Positions 29,066 to 37,184 of a stretch of 64,000 nucleotides of DNA are shown one piece after another. The notes beneath the pieces were generated by a model. The model ran no database searches. It was not told the DNA's origin and saw nothing but the letters and a program-made list of their open reading frames with translations. The position numbers and the translations under genes were made by a program. Numbering within the stretch: the stretch's first letter is position 1; the number at the start of each line of letters is the position of its first letter. Source of the stretch: Chimaeribacter californicus (lineage in GTDB: Bacteria; Pseudomonadota; Gammaproteobacteria; Enterobacterales; Enterobacteriaceae); the NCBI RefSeq assembly GCF_002858675.1, contig NZ_PJZF01000005.1:186001-250000 (forward strand). The letters are read 5' to 3'.

Positions 29066-30718
29066 GTGCAGTTTTTAAAAAACATCACCATCCGTACCGC
29101 ACTGCTGTGGGTATTGGGTATATTTTGCGTCCTGTGGGGCGGTGTTGCGGCTTATACCGTTGTCTCTCTGAATAAACTCACTGAAACAACGGAAGCGAGT
29201 GCGCTGCTGGTACAGAATATTGATCTGCTTAACCACGGCAACGACCAGTATTTCCGTACCGTGACCCGCTTGTCGCGCGCAGTGGAAAGCGTGGCCGCCA
29301 ATGAACCAAACCCGGATTTCGATTCAGCGGGCAAGGCCCTGGCGAACCTGCAAGACGCGTACAGTGACTTCAAAAAGCTCGGTAACGCCAGCATCGATCC
29401 GGACATCGTCAAACAAGTCACAGACGACTGGCAAGCGCTGATTGAACAGGGCGTCAGCCCGCTCTTTCAGGCAGCAAAAAGTGGGGATACCGCAAGCTAC
29501 CGCCAGCTGGCAAGAGTGACGGTACCAACCTTAAGCCGCCAGTTCTCGGCGTCCAATGCCCGTTATACCAAACAGGCGACGGCGAAGATTGACGCCTCCA
29601 AGGCGGATTTCCACAGCATCGCGTCCACCAGTAAAGTGATCCTGATCGCGGCCCTGACTTTTGGCGTCCTGCTGCTGATTGCCACTGACCGTTACCTGGT
29701 GATGGCCGTGGTAAAACCGCTGGACACCCTGCGCGGCCAGTTCGCGGCGATTGCCAAAGGCGATCTCGGCAAAGAGCTGAACGATTTCGGCAGCAACTGC
29801 GTCGGCAAGCTGATCCCGCTGCTGCGTGATATGCAAAACAGCCTGGCGAAAACGGTGATGGCGATCCGTGCCTGTACCGACAACATCTATCAGGGGGCGT
29901 CTGAAATCTCTGCCGGCAACAACGATCTCTCTTCACGTACTGAAGAGCAGGCCTCGGCGCTGGAAGAGACTGCTGCCAGCATGGAGCAGCTGACCGCCAC
30001 GGTGAAACACAACGCGGACAACGCGCATCACGCCAGCCAGTTGGCCAGCACTGCCTCCGTCACCGCCCAGAAAGGCGGGCAGATTGTGGCTGATGTGGTC
30101 CGTACCATGCAGGAGATCTCCGGCAGCTCGAAGAAAATTGCTGAAATCACCACCGTGATCAACAGCATCGCCTTCCAGACCAACATCCTGGCGCTGAACG
30201 CCGCGGTAGAAGCGGCGCGGGCCGGCGAGCAGGGCCGTGGCTTTGCCGTGGTCGCCAGCGAAGTGCGCAACCTGGCACAGCGCAGCGCCCAGGCGGCGAA
30301 AGAGATTGAAAACCTGATCAGTGAATCCGTCACCCGGGTGGACAGCGGTTCCAAGCTGGTGGCCAGCGCGGGCCAGACCATGGGTGACATCGTGCAGTCC
30401 ATCACCCACGTTACCGACATCATGGGCGAAATCGCGTCTGCGTCAGACGAGCAGAGCAAAGGCATCAGCCAGGTGGCCCTGGCCGTGACAGAAATGGACA
30501 GCGTAACGCAGCAGAACGCCGCGTTGGTCGAGCAGGCATCGCAGGCGGCATTGTCGCTGGAAGAGCAGGCCGCCGTGCTGAACCAGACAGTCGCGACCTT
30601 TACCCTGCGGGATGGCGCGGTACGTACCCCGGCCGTGGCTGCGGCCCCGGTGAAAAGTGTGGCAGTGGTCAGCGCACGCACCCCGGCGTCCGGCCAGGAC
30701 AACTGGGAAACGTTTTAA
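29066..30718 (+). CDS. Methyl-accepting chemotaxis protein (Tsr/Tar type)
   Basis: Transmembrane chemoreceptor of about 550 residues. A GTG start at 29066 is preceded by AGAGAGGAA; the overlapping ATG at 29064 is out of frame and hits a stop after four codons. An N-terminal transmembrane helix ([19 protein letters not shown]) precedes a periplasmic four-helix-bundle sensor (about residues 35-185). A second helix ([16 protein letters not shown]), a HAMP domain and the cytoplasmic signalling hairpin with the tip sequence [20 protein letters not shown] follow. The C-terminus is the CheR/CheB tether pentapeptide NWETF, as in high-abundance receptors. The ligand cannot be inferred. It is inserted between fldA and ybfE, which are neighbours in E. 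coli. Confidence 0.93.
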   Translation: MQFLKNITIRTALLWVLGIFCVLWGGVAAYTVVSLNKLTETTEASALLVQNIDLLNHGNDQYFRTVTRLSRAVESVAANEPNPDFDSAGKALANLQDAYSDFKKLGNASIDPDIVKQVTDDWQALIEQGVSPLFQAAKSGDTASYRQLARVTVPTLSRQFSASNARYTKQATAKIDASKADFHSIASTSKVILIAALTFGVLLLIATDRYLVMAVVKPLDTLRGQFAAIAKGDLGKELNDFGSNCVGKLIPLLRDMQNSLAKTVMAIRACTDNIYQGASEISAGNNDLSSRTEEQASALEETAASMEQLTATVKHNADNAHHASQLASTASVTAQKGGQIVADVVRTMQEISGSSKKIAEITTVINSIAFQTNILALNAAVEAARAGEQGRGFAVVASEVRNLAQRSAQAAKEIENLISESVTRVDSGSKLVASAGQTMGDIVQSITHVTDIMGEIASASDEQSKGISQVALAVTEMDSVTQQNAALVEQASQAALSLEEQAAVLNQTVATFTLRDGAVRTPAVAAAPVKSVAVVSARTPASGQDNWETF

Positions 30719-30730
30719 TCTGAAGACTCC

Positions 30731-30769
30731 CTAAAACAAAACCGGTGGTGAACAGGGTTCACCACCGGT
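30731..30769 (-). terminator. Hairpin between the chemoreceptor gene and ybfE
   Basis: A perfect 13-bp inverted repeat (30741-30753 with 30757-30769) is followed by TTTGTTTTA on the minus strand, ending ybfE. On the plus strand it lacks a T run but may still act on the chemoreceptor transcript. Confidence 0.75.
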
Positions 30770-30801
30770 CTGGGGAGGGGCAGGGCGCAAACAGCAGGCC
30801 G

Positions 30802-31089
30802 TCAGGATTCAGCCTGTTGTTTGCGCAACTGTTCCAGCAACATCTGCTCAATCAGTTCGCTGCGGCTGATGTTCTGCTGCTCAGCAAGCTTGTTGAGCGC
30901 ATCCACCGCGTCCGCATTAATCTTCAACTCCACCCGCCGCAAGCCACGGACTTTATCGCGCCGTAATTGATTCCGCTTATTGATTCTCAGCTGTTCATCA
31001 CGGGATAGCGGGTTGGTTTTGGGACGGCCGGGGCGGCGGTCATCTGCGAACAGATCAAGCGTAGTGCGATCCGTTTGTTCTTTTGCCAT
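30802..31089 (-). CDS. ybfE: LexA-regulated protein YbfE (ribbon-helix-helix-like)
   Basis: Short basic protein of 95 residues that matches E. coli YbfE closely, starting MAKEQTDRTTLDLFAD. It contains a proline/arginine-rich segment (DRRPGRPKTNPLS) followed by a predicted ribbon-helix-helix fold (RVELKINADAVDALNKLAEQQNISRSELIEQML), suggesting DNA binding. In E. coli it is LexA-controlled. Here only a weak candidate box (31151-31166, CTGAAC...TTCAC on the minus strand) was seen, so SOS control is not confirmed by the sequence. Confidence 0.92.
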   Translation of the reverse strand: MAKEQTDRTTLDLFADDRRPGRPKTNPLSRDEQLRINKRNQLRRDKVRGLRRVELKINADAVDALNKLAEQQNISRSELIEQMLLEQLRKQQAES

Positions 31090-31404
31090 ATAGGTAGCGG
31101 TACAACTAAGGGATAAACATCTGCCTGCGCCAGCGCAGCCGGATGGCTCGGTGAATATACGTTCAGGTCAATCAACCTTAACCCACATTACCCCGTTGCG
31201 CAGCACAGCGCGGACGGCGGCAAAACAATAGCGCGCCATAATACCCCAGCCCGCGCCGCCGGAACAATGCTTAACTGCCTGTGCCGGTTCATCTGCTGGC
31301 GTTTCAGCCCATTTTTCATTTTGTGCGGTAATCAGCCGGCCGCCCAGGCATTCCCGAAAAAAACCTGACAAAATGCGCGGTTTATATGTCAGGGGTAATA
31401 ATAA
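31090..31404. other. Intergenic region between divergent ybfE and the lipoprotein gene
   Basis: This region of 315 bp must contain the promoters of both flanking genes. The first part is GC-rich and the last 60 bp, before the lipoprotein gene, is AT-rich. No confident -35/-10 pair, operator or RNA gene was recognised. A minus-strand open frame at 31168-31371 has no recognisable family features. Confidence 0.5.
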
Positions 31405-32001
31405 GTGTTTGATATAATTAAATTTAAATCATTTATCTGGATTATGTTTGCGATGGTATTAAGCGGCTGCGGGGCCAACGGCAATAATCCGGCGGAACAG
31501 CGCCGCTCGATTCACGCGATGCAAAAAGCCACGTTGCAAGAGGTGCGCGCCCGCTACCCGGCGTCAGACCAGGCCCTGAAGCAGGCGGCGGGGTACGGGG
31601 TATTTGCCCTGCAAAGCAACAAAATTATGGTGGTCGGCATTGGGAACGGCTATGGCGTGGTGCATGACAACCGCAGCGGCAAAGAGACCTACATGCGGGT
31701 AGCACAGGCGGGCACCGGGGTCGGCCTCGGCATTAATCAGATCCGGTTTCTGATGGTGTTCCCGACAGCGAAAAGCCTGAGCGACTTCATCGACCATGGC
31801 GTGATGCTGAGTGCCGACACCCATGCGTCGGCCAAATATAAAGACAAGGGCGGCGCGACCCCCACCCGTACCCTGAGCACCCAACCGGCAGGGGAGAGCG
31901 CCGTGTCCGGCATCCACATCTATCAACTCACCGACAACGGCCTCTCCGCCCAGGCGATGCTTTACGGCTACAAATACTGGCCGGACGACGCCCTGAACTA
32001 G
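31405..32001 (+). CDS. Putative lipoprotein with SYLF/Ysc84-like domain
   Basis: The 198-residue precursor starts at a GTG, with AGGGG about nine bases upstream. A short signal sequence ends in the lipobox LSGC, so Cys22 would be lipidated. The mature part has a glycine-rich core (YGVFALQSNKIMVVGIGNG, GVVHDNRSGKETYM, GVGLGINQIRFLMVF) resembling the SYLF domain that binds lipids in Ysc84-type proteins. Membrane location is inferred. It converges on ybfF with only three bases between the stops and is absent from the matching E. coli locus. Function unknown. Confidence 0.75.
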   Translation: MFDIIKFKSFIWIMFAMVLSGCGANGNNPAEQRRSIHAMQKATLQEVRARYPASDQALKQAAGYGVFALQSNKIMVVGIGNGYGVVHDNRSGKETYMRVAQAGTGVGLGINQIRFLMVFPTAKSLSDFIDHGVMLSADTHASAKYKDKGGATPTRTLSTQPAGESAVSGIHIYQLTDNGLSAQAMLYGYKYWPDDALN

Positions 32002-32004
32002 CGG

Positions 32005-32784
32005 TTACGCCTCGCCGAGGAAGCGGTTAACGGCGCGCAACACCGCCTCCGGTTTCTCGGCGTGTACCCAGTGGCCGGTGCCGGCCACCACATGGGCGCG
32101 CGCCTGCGGGAACTGGCGCGCAATCTCATCGCGGTAGCGATCCTGAACATAAGGGGACAGCCCGCCGCGGATGAACAGCGCCGGGTGCGGCCAGGCGGGC
32201 ACCGGCTCCCAACCGGTGATGTGTGCGTACTGGTCCCACAGCACCGGCACATTAAAGCGCCATTCACCCTCATGGAAGGATTTCAGCAGGAACTGGATCA
32301 CGCCCTCTTCGTCCAGGTAATCCCGCATGATCCCGGCGGCCACGCTGCGTACGGTTGCCCCGGCCTCGGAGACCGCGCGGATCGCGGCGAAAATCTCATC
32401 ATGGCGGCGGGTCTGGTAATCCACCGGCGCGACATCAATCACCACCAGTTTTTCGATCTTCTCCCCGGCCACCGCCGTCAGCGCCATGGCCGCTTTGCCG
32501 CCCATTGAATGGCCGATAACAATCGCCCGCTCAATCGCCAGATCGTCGAGCAACTCTTTCAAATCCGCCGCCATCTCCGGATAAGTCATGCCCGGCGCAC
32601 GTGGTGACAGCCCATGGTTGCGCATATCCACCTGCACCACCGGGTGGCGGTCGCGCAGGTCACGCGCCAGCACGCCGAGGTTGTCCAGGCTGCCGAACAG
32701 CCCGTGAATCAATACCACCGGCAGCGCACCGGCCGGTGAATGGTCGGTTTGTAAGCGATAATTCAATTTCATGGCAAAGTTCAT
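32005..32784 (-). CDS. ybfF: Esterase YbfF (alpha/beta hydrolase)
   Basis: Cytoplasmic esterase acting on short acyl esters and acyl-CoAs in E. coli. The nucleophile elbow is GHSMGG (Ser in VIGHSMGGKAAM), the oxyanion region is VLIHGLFGSLDN, and the catalytic histidine is in GTGHWVHAEKP. The start at 32784 (MNFAMKLNYRL) gives 259 residues; an ATG four codons later (MKLNYRL, as in E. coli) is equally possible, and the AAGGAG lies 13 bases before the first. The open frame continues far upstream without similarity. Divergent from seqA. Confidence 0.92.
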   Translation of the reverse strand: MNFAMKLNYRLQTDHSPAGALPVVLIHGLFGSLDNLGVLARDLRDRHPVVQVDMRNHGLSPRAPGMTYPEMAADLKELLDDLAIERAIVIGHSMGGKAAMALTAVAGEKIEKLVVIDVAPVDYQTRRHDEIFAAIRAVSEAGATVRSVAAGIMRDYLDEEGVIQFLLKSFHEGEWRFNVPVLWDQYAHITGWEPVPAWPHPALFIRGGLSPYVQDRYRDEIARQFPQARAHVVAGTGHWVHAEKPEAVLRAVNRFLGEA

Positions 32785-32988
32785 ACTGAGAGACAATCTC
32801 CTTAGGTTATCATGAGATATAAACCTGGATCTTCCCCGTGATTGAGAGATGACGAAGCGCCTGCCGGGCAGCGCGTTTAGGTAATAGTCTGCATTTTTGG
32901 CTGCGGCCGCAGGAACCTGTTCGCGAAACCGGATTAGCTTGTATACTCTTTTCGATTGAATTAAGTAGAAAAACAGTACTGGATAAAG

Positions 32989-33579
32989 ATGAAAACTATT
33001 GAGGTTGACGAAGAGCTCTATCGTTATATCGCGAGCCACACCCAGCATATTGGTGAGAGCGCGTCCGACATTCTGCGTCGCATGCTGAAGTTTACCCCAG
33101 GCCAGCAGGCCGTGCGTGCGGCCCCGGCCGCCGTTGCCCAGTCGATGCAGGCCCGCGCTGAGCCGCAGGCTGCGCCGGTTGCCCCGGCTGCGCCTTCCGT
33201 GACGGCCCCGGCCGCCGCGCAACAGCCGCGTGACAAGGTACGGGCAATGCGTGAACTGCTGCTGTCGGACGAGTACGCGGAACAGAACAAAGCCGTGAAC
33301 CGTTTCATGCTGGTGTTGTCGACCTTATATAGCCTGGCGCCGCAGGAGTTCGCGGCGGCGACGGAAACCTTGCACGGCCGCACGCGCACCTACTTTGCCG
33401 GCGACGAGCAAACCCTGCTCCAGGGCGGTAACCACACCAAGCCCAAACCTGTTCCGGGCACACCGTACTGGGTCATCACCAACACCAATACCGGCCGTAA
33501 ACGCAGCATGATCGAAACCATCATGCAGGCGATGCAGTTCCCGGTGGAACTGACTGACAAAGTTTGCGGCACCATTTAA
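32989..33579 (+). CDS. seqA: Replication-initiation negative modulator SeqA
   Basis: Binds hemimethylated GATC sites and sequesters oriC after initiation. The N-terminal multimerisation domain (MKTIEVDEELYRYIASHTQH...LRRMLKF) and the C-terminal DNA-binding domain (DKVRAMRELLLSDEY, NRFMLVLSTLYSLAP, TPYWVITNTNTGRK) are well conserved. The linker between them (about residues 40-82) is a long Ala/Pro-rich stretch, making the protein 196 residues against 181 in E. coli. It sits immediately before pgm, the conserved order. Confidence 0.96.
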   Translation: MKTIEVDEELYRYIASHTQHIGESASDILRRMLKFTPGQQAVRAAPAAVAQSMQARAEPQAAPVAPAAPSVTAPAAAQQPRDKVRAMRELLLSDEYAEQNKAVNRFMLVLSTLYSLAPQEFAAATETLHGRTRTYFAGDEQTLLQGGNHTKPKPVPGTPYWVITNTNTGRKRSMIETIMQAMQFPVELTDKVCGTI

Positions 33580-33602
33580 TTTAGCGAAAGGGAGAAGTGC
33601 CG

Positions 33603-35246
33603 GTGGCTAATCATCCACGTGCAGGGCAACCTGCTCAGCAGAGCGATTTGATTAATGTGGCACAGTTGACGTCGCAATATTATGTATTGCGTCCGGAGCC
33701 GGGCAATACCGCGCATGCGGTGAAGTTCGGCACCTCCGGGCACCGCGGCAGCGCCGGGCGTCACAGCTTTAATGAAGCACATATTCTGGCCATCGCCCAG
33801 GCGATCGCTGAAGTGCGCAAACAGCAGGGCACAACCGGCCCGTGCTACGTGGGTAAGGATACGCACGCGCTCTCAGAGCCGGCCTTCATCTCTGTGCTGG
33901 AAGTACTGACCGCCAACGGCGTGGACGTGATTGTCCAGCAGGATAACGGCTTCACCCCGACGCCTGCGGTCTCCAACGCGATTCTGGTACACAACCAGAA
34001 CGGCGGCGCGCAGGCGGACGGCATCGTGATTACGCCGTCCCACAACCCGCCGGAAGATGGCGGCATCAAATACAACCCGCCGAACGGCGGCCCGGCAGAC
34101 ACCAACCTGACCTCCGTCATCGAAAAGCGCGCCAACGCGCTGCTGGCCGATAACCTGAACGGGGTGCAGCGCCAGTCGCTGGACAAAGCCCGGCAGAGCG
34201 GCCACCTGCATGAGAAAGATCTGGTGCAGCCGTACATCGAAGGGCTGACCTCGATCATCGACATGCCGGCCATCCAGCGTGCAGGCCTGAAGCTGGGCGT
34301 TGACCCGCTCGGCGGTTCCGGCATCGCTTACTGGCAGCGCATTGCCGAGCACTACAAGCTCGACCTGACGCTGGTAAACGACGAAATCGACCAGACCTTC
34401 CGCTTTATGCACCTGGATCACGACGGCATCATCCGCATGGACTGCTCCTCCGAGTCCGCAATGGCCGGCCTGCTTGCGCTGCGTGACAAGTTCGATCTGG
34501 CTTTCGCCAACGACCCGGACTATGACCGCCACGGCATCGTCACCCCGAAAGGGCTGATGAACCCGAACCACTACCTGGCGGTCGCGATCCAGTACCTGTT
34601 CCAGCACCGCCCGCAGTGGGGCCAGGACGTGGCCGTCGGCAAAACGCTGGTCTCCAGCGCAATGATCGACCGTGTGGTCGCCGATCTGGGCCGCAAGCTG
34701 GTGGAAGTGCCGGTGGGCTTCAAATGGTTTGTGGATGGCCTGTATGACGGCAGCTTCGGTTTCGGCGGCGAAGAGAGCGCCGGGGCCTCGTTCCTGCGCT
34801 TCGACGGCACCCCGTGGTCCACCGACAAAGACGGCATCATCATGTGCCTGCTGGCGGCGGAAATCACCGCGGTGACCGGTAAAAACCCGCAGGCGCATTA
34901 CGATGAGCTGGCGCAGCGTTTCGGCGCGCCGAGCTACAACCGTATCCAGGCACCGGCCAGCCATGCGCAGAAAGCGGCGCTCTCCAAACTCTCCCCGGAG
35001 CAGGTGAAGGCTGACCAGCTGGCCGGTGACAAAATCACCGCACGCCTCACGGCCGCACCGGGCAACGGCGCGTCTATTGGCGGCCTGAAAGTGATGACCG
35101 ACAACGGCTGGTTTGCGGCGCGCCCGTCCGGCACCGAAGAGGCGTACAAAATCTACTGCGAGAGCTTCCTGGGTGCTGAGCACCGCGAGAAGATCGAGAA
35201 AGAAGCGGTAGACATCGTCAGTGAAGTACTGGCGAACGCCAAATAA
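33603..35246 (+). CDS. pgm: Phosphoglucomutase Pgm
   Basis: Interconverts glucose-1-phosphate and glucose-6-phosphate. The phosphoserine loop is [11 protein letters not shown], the metal-binding loop is NDPDYDRHG, and the sugar- and phosphate-binding motifs GEESAG and [10 protein letters not shown] follow. I prefer the GTG at 33603 ([19 protein letters not shown]), which aligns with the E. coli start and lies eight bases after GGGAG; a GTG two codons earlier is too close to it. The predicted length is 547. It is 23 bp downstream of seqA, so likely co-transcribed. Confidence 0.97.
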   Translation: MANHPRAGQPAQQSDLINVAQLTSQYYVLRPEPGNTAHAVKFGTSGHRGSAGRHSFNEAHILAIAQAIAEVRKQQGTTGPCYVGKDTHALSEPAFISVLEVLTANGVDVIVQQDNGFTPTPAVSNAILVHNQNGGAQADGIVITPSHNPPEDGGIKYNPPNGGPADTNLTSVIEKRANALLADNLNGVQRQSLDKARQSGHLHEKDLVQPYIEGLTSIIDMPAIQRAGLKLGVDPLGGSGIAYWQRIAEHYKLDLTLVNDEIDQTFRFMHLDHDGIIRMDCSSESAMAGLLALRDKFDLAFANDPDYDRHGIVTPKGLMNPNHYLAVAIQYLFQHRPQWGQDVAVGKTLVSSAMIDRVVADLGRKLVEVPVGFKWFVDGLYDGSFGFGGEESAGASFLRFDGTPWSTDKDGIIMCLLAAEITAVTGKNPQAHYDELAQRFGAPSYNRIQAPASHAQKAALSKLSPEQVKADQLAGDKITARLTAAPGNGASIGGLKVMTDNGWFAARPSGTEEAYKIYCESFLGAEHREKIEKEAVDIVSEVLANAK

Positions 35247-35271
35247 TCGCCACGGCTTTCCCGTTTTGCTG

Positions 35272-35301
35272 AAAAAGCGCTGTGAAAACAGCGCTTTTTT
35301 T
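35272..35301 (+). terminator. Terminator after pgm
   Basis: Perfect 12-bp stem AAAAAGCGCTGT/ACAGCGCTTTTT with a GAAA tetraloop and further T residues. Confidence 0.92.
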
Positions 35302-35315
35302 ATGCCTGCTAAAAA

Positions 35316-35326
35316 GATATATCTAA
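35316..35326 (+). promoter_or_regulatory. Extra half-site of the PadR-type operator
   Basis: GATATATCTAA is identical to the downstream arm of the palindrome at 35368-35400, 74 bp away, suggesting a third regulator contact or a looping site. Confidence 0.5.
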
Positions 35327-35367
35327 TTCACAAAAAGAGCTTGCCTGATTTCTGCACAATGGCTATT

Positions 35368-35400
35368 TTAGATATATCGAAAGTAAATCGATATATCTAA
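35368..35400 (+). promoter_or_regulatory. Palindromic operator in front of the padR-like gene
   Basis: Two perfect 13-bp arms, TTAGATATATCGA and TCGATATATCTAA, flank a 7-bp spacer and end 17 bp before the start codon. The position suits autoregulation by the PadR-type product. Confidence 0.7.
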
Positions 35401-35417
35401 ACACATTGGAGAGACCT

Positions 35418-36053
35418 ATGATGAATGACCAACTGACCCCCCGCAAATCTGGCGGCCGTCGCCGTGACAAAGTCTACAACCTGATCCGCCGCGGCGGGCA
35501 CCATGAGCATCATCGCGGTGAGCGCGGCGGGCGTCGTGGCGGCCGGGGTGAAAAACTGCACCGCCTGTTTGAACATGGCGACCTGAAGCGGGTGCTGCTG
35601 GCGCTGGTGGCGAAAAAACCGAGCCACGGCTACGAGCTGATCAAAGCGATTGAAGAGGCCTCTTCCGGCCTTTACGTACCCAGCCCAGGCGTTATCTACC
35701 CGACGCTGACGCTGCTGGAAGAGCAGGAGTTACTGGAAGCGGTGCCGACCGGTAACGGCCGCAAAAGTTACCGCCTCACGGCCGCCGGGGAAGCGGAGCT
35801 GGCGCAGCACCAGATGGCGGTAGACGTCATTTTTGCCCGGCTGGCGCAAGTGACGGAAAATCGCGAAGGCAACCTGGCGGAAGGGATCAGTGACACCATG
35901 AAACAGCTGAAGCACACCCTGCGCAGCAACATGATGCGCACCGACCTGGCCCCTGAGCAGATTGCCGAGGTTAATCAGGCGCTGCAAACCGCTGTCGCGG
36001 CGATTACGCTGACGCTGGCCCCGCAAGAGAGTGCGGCGGAACAGCCGGAATAA
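35418..36053 (+). CDS. PadR-family transcriptional regulator (YqjI-like)
   Basis: The 211-residue protein has a basic His/Arg/Gly-rich N-terminal tail (RRGGHHEHHRGERGGRRGGRG, about residues 24-44). It is followed by a PadR winged helix (LKRVLLALVAKKPSHGYELIKAIEEASSGLYVPSPGVIYPTL... in two segments) and a C-terminal dimerisation helix. Domain order and the SHGYELIKAIE and PSPGVIYPTL motifs match E. coli YqjI, a nickel-responsive repressor whose His-rich tail binds metal. Metal sensing here is inference. The ATG at 35418 follows GGAG by six bases; a second ATG is adjacent. No yqjH-like target is nearby, and the palindrome upstream suggests autoregulation. Confidence 0.85.
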   Translation: MMNDQLTPRKSGGRRRDKVYNLIRRGGHHEHHRGERGGRRGGRGEKLHRLFEHGDLKRVLLALVAKKPSHGYELIKAIEEASSGLYVPSPGVIYPTLTLLEEQELLEAVPTGNGRKSYRLTAAGEAELAQHQMAVDVIFARLAQVTENREGNLAEGISDTMKQLKHTLRSNMMRTDLAPEQIAEVNQALQTAVAAITLTLAPQESAAEQPE

Positions 36054-36058
36054 CCTTA

Positions 36059-36081
36059 AATTAACTAATGGTTAGTTAATT
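36059..36081. repeat. AT-only perfect inverted repeat between padR and ybfA
   Basis: AATTAACTAA-TGG-TTAGTTAATT has 10-bp arms with a 3-bp centre, six bases after the padR stop. It is too AT-rich for a good terminator and looks like a regulator-binding site. Its sequence differs from the PadR palindrome. Confidence 0.6.
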
Positions 36082-36155
36082 ATTAACAGCTTTGTAACTT
36101 AATGACAAAAACAGGGTAGACTGGCGTAAAAAACGCGAAAAATAGTGGTCGGATG

Positions 36156-36239
36156 AGTAGTAAAGTTTCATCACGCAGAGTAATATTTATACTAACTTAC
36201 ATAAACAGCGTGACTGTTTACCTGCGTAACTTTACTGCT
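36156..36239 (+). promoter_or_regulatory. Folded leader before ybfA
   Basis: Outer arms 36156-36167 plus 36173-36178 pair with 36222-36239: 18 pairs, one of them G-T, and one 5-nt bulge. Within the loop a second hairpin forms (TAAACAG with CTGTTTA, 36202-36220). The ribosome binding sequence GAGGAAG begins right at the foot of the structure, so it could control ybfA translation, or it could be a small mobile repeat. Confidence 0.5.
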
Positions 36240-36252
36240 GAGGAAGATAGCC

Positions 36253-36459
36253 ATGTCCATTTATACCGCGTTTCCCCGCTACCAGATTGTTTTACGCCGC
36301 CTGGCGGTGATTGTGGTCGGCGTACTGGCGCTGCCGGTGATGCTGCTGCGTCACGATCGCGCACGCTTTTACAGCTACCTGCACCGCGTCTGGCAAAAAA
36401 CCAGCAACAAACCGGTCTGGCTTGCCCAGTCGGAACTGGCCGTTCAGGATTTTTATTAA
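36253..36459 (+). CDS. ybfA: YbfA family protein (DUF2517)
   Basis: Small protein of 68 residues, the same length as E. coli YbfA, with a hydrophobic stretch ([16 protein letters not shown]) and the conserved region [22 protein letters not shown] and terminal DFY. It is probably anchored in the inner membrane. Function is not established. GAGGAAG precedes the ATG. In E. coli ybfA lies next to kdpF; here it lies at the other end of the kdp cluster, convergent with kdpE. Confidence 0.88.
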   Translation: MSIYTAFPRYQIVLRRLAVIVVGVLALPVMLLRHDRARFYSYLHRVWQKTSNKPVWLAQSELAVQDFY

Positions 36460-36495
36460 GGCCGGTACACGCGGGCGGGGTTCCGCCGCGTGTGA

Positions 36496-37173
36496 TTAAC
36501 CGATAAAACGATAGCCGACGCCGGTCTCGGTCAGCAGATGTTGCGGCCGGGTGGGGTCGGCTTCGAGTTTCTGGCGCAAGTGGCCCATATAGATGCGCAG
36601 ATAGTGGTTATGTTCCACCGCGTTCGGCCCCCATACCCGGCTCAGCAACTGGCGCTGGGTCAGCACTTTCCCCCGGTTCGCCAGCAATTCCGCCAGCAGC
36701 CGGAACTCAATCGGCGTCAGGTGTACCGGCTCGCCTTGCCGCGTTACCTGCCGGTTGAGCAAATCCACCGTCACCTCTGAAAAACTCACCAGCGGGCTTT
36801 CGCCGCCATGGTTATTGCCGTGGCGGCGCAGCGAGGCGCGCACCCGTGCCAGCAACTCCCCGACGCCAAATGGCTTGCTGAGGTAATCATCCGCCCCGGC
36901 ATCCAGCGCGGCGATCTTATCCTCCTCCTCACTGCGCGCCGACAGCACGATCACCGGGATCGCACTCCAGTGGCGCAGATCCCGGATAAAATCCAGCCCA
37001 TCGCCGTCCGGCAGGCCAAGATCCAGAATGATCAGATCCGGCTTGCGGGTGGCCGCCTCGATAAGCCCGCGTTGCAGCGTGGCGGCGTCATGCACGCGCC
37101 AGCCCTCCGCCTCCAGCGCGGTACGCACAAAGCGGCGGATCTCTTTCTCATCTTCTACTATCAGAATCTGCAC
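36496..37173 (-). CDS. kdpE: Response regulator KdpE
   Basis: OmpR-family regulator that activates kdpFABC when potassium is limiting. The receiver domain has the phospho-acceptor Asp in DLIILDLGLPDGDG, acidic EDE near the N-terminus and Lys in LSKPFGVGEL. A winged-helix C-terminal domain follows (LTPIEFRLLAELLANRGKVLTQRQLLSRVWG). The start is a GTG at 37173, 11 bp after the kdpD stop. It is 225 residues and the last gene of the kdpFABCDE cluster. Confidence 0.96.
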   Translation of the reverse strand: MQILIVEDEKEIRRFVRTALEAEGWRVHDAATLQRGLIEAATRKPDLIILDLGLPDGDGLDFIRDLRHWSAIPVIVLSARSEEEDKIAALDAGADDYLSKPFGVGELLARVRASLRRHGNNHGGESPLVSFSEVTVDLLNRQVTRQGEPVHLTPIEFRLLAELLANRGKVLTQRQLLSRVWGPNAVEHNHYLRIYMGHLRQKLEADPTRPQHLLTETGVGYRFIG

Positions 37174-37184
37174 CGGGTTCAGGG

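Noticed and set aside
31151-31166. Candidate LexA box upstream of ybfE
   Set aside because: The minus strand reads CTGAAC...TTCAC, which lacks the second CAG half of CTG-N10-CAG. Too weak to list as a site although ybfE is LexA-regulated in E. coli.
31168-31371. A 67-codon minus-strand open frame upstream of ybfE
   Set aside because: No family resemblance or clear ribosome site. It was not called as a gene, though a real small gene cannot be excluded.
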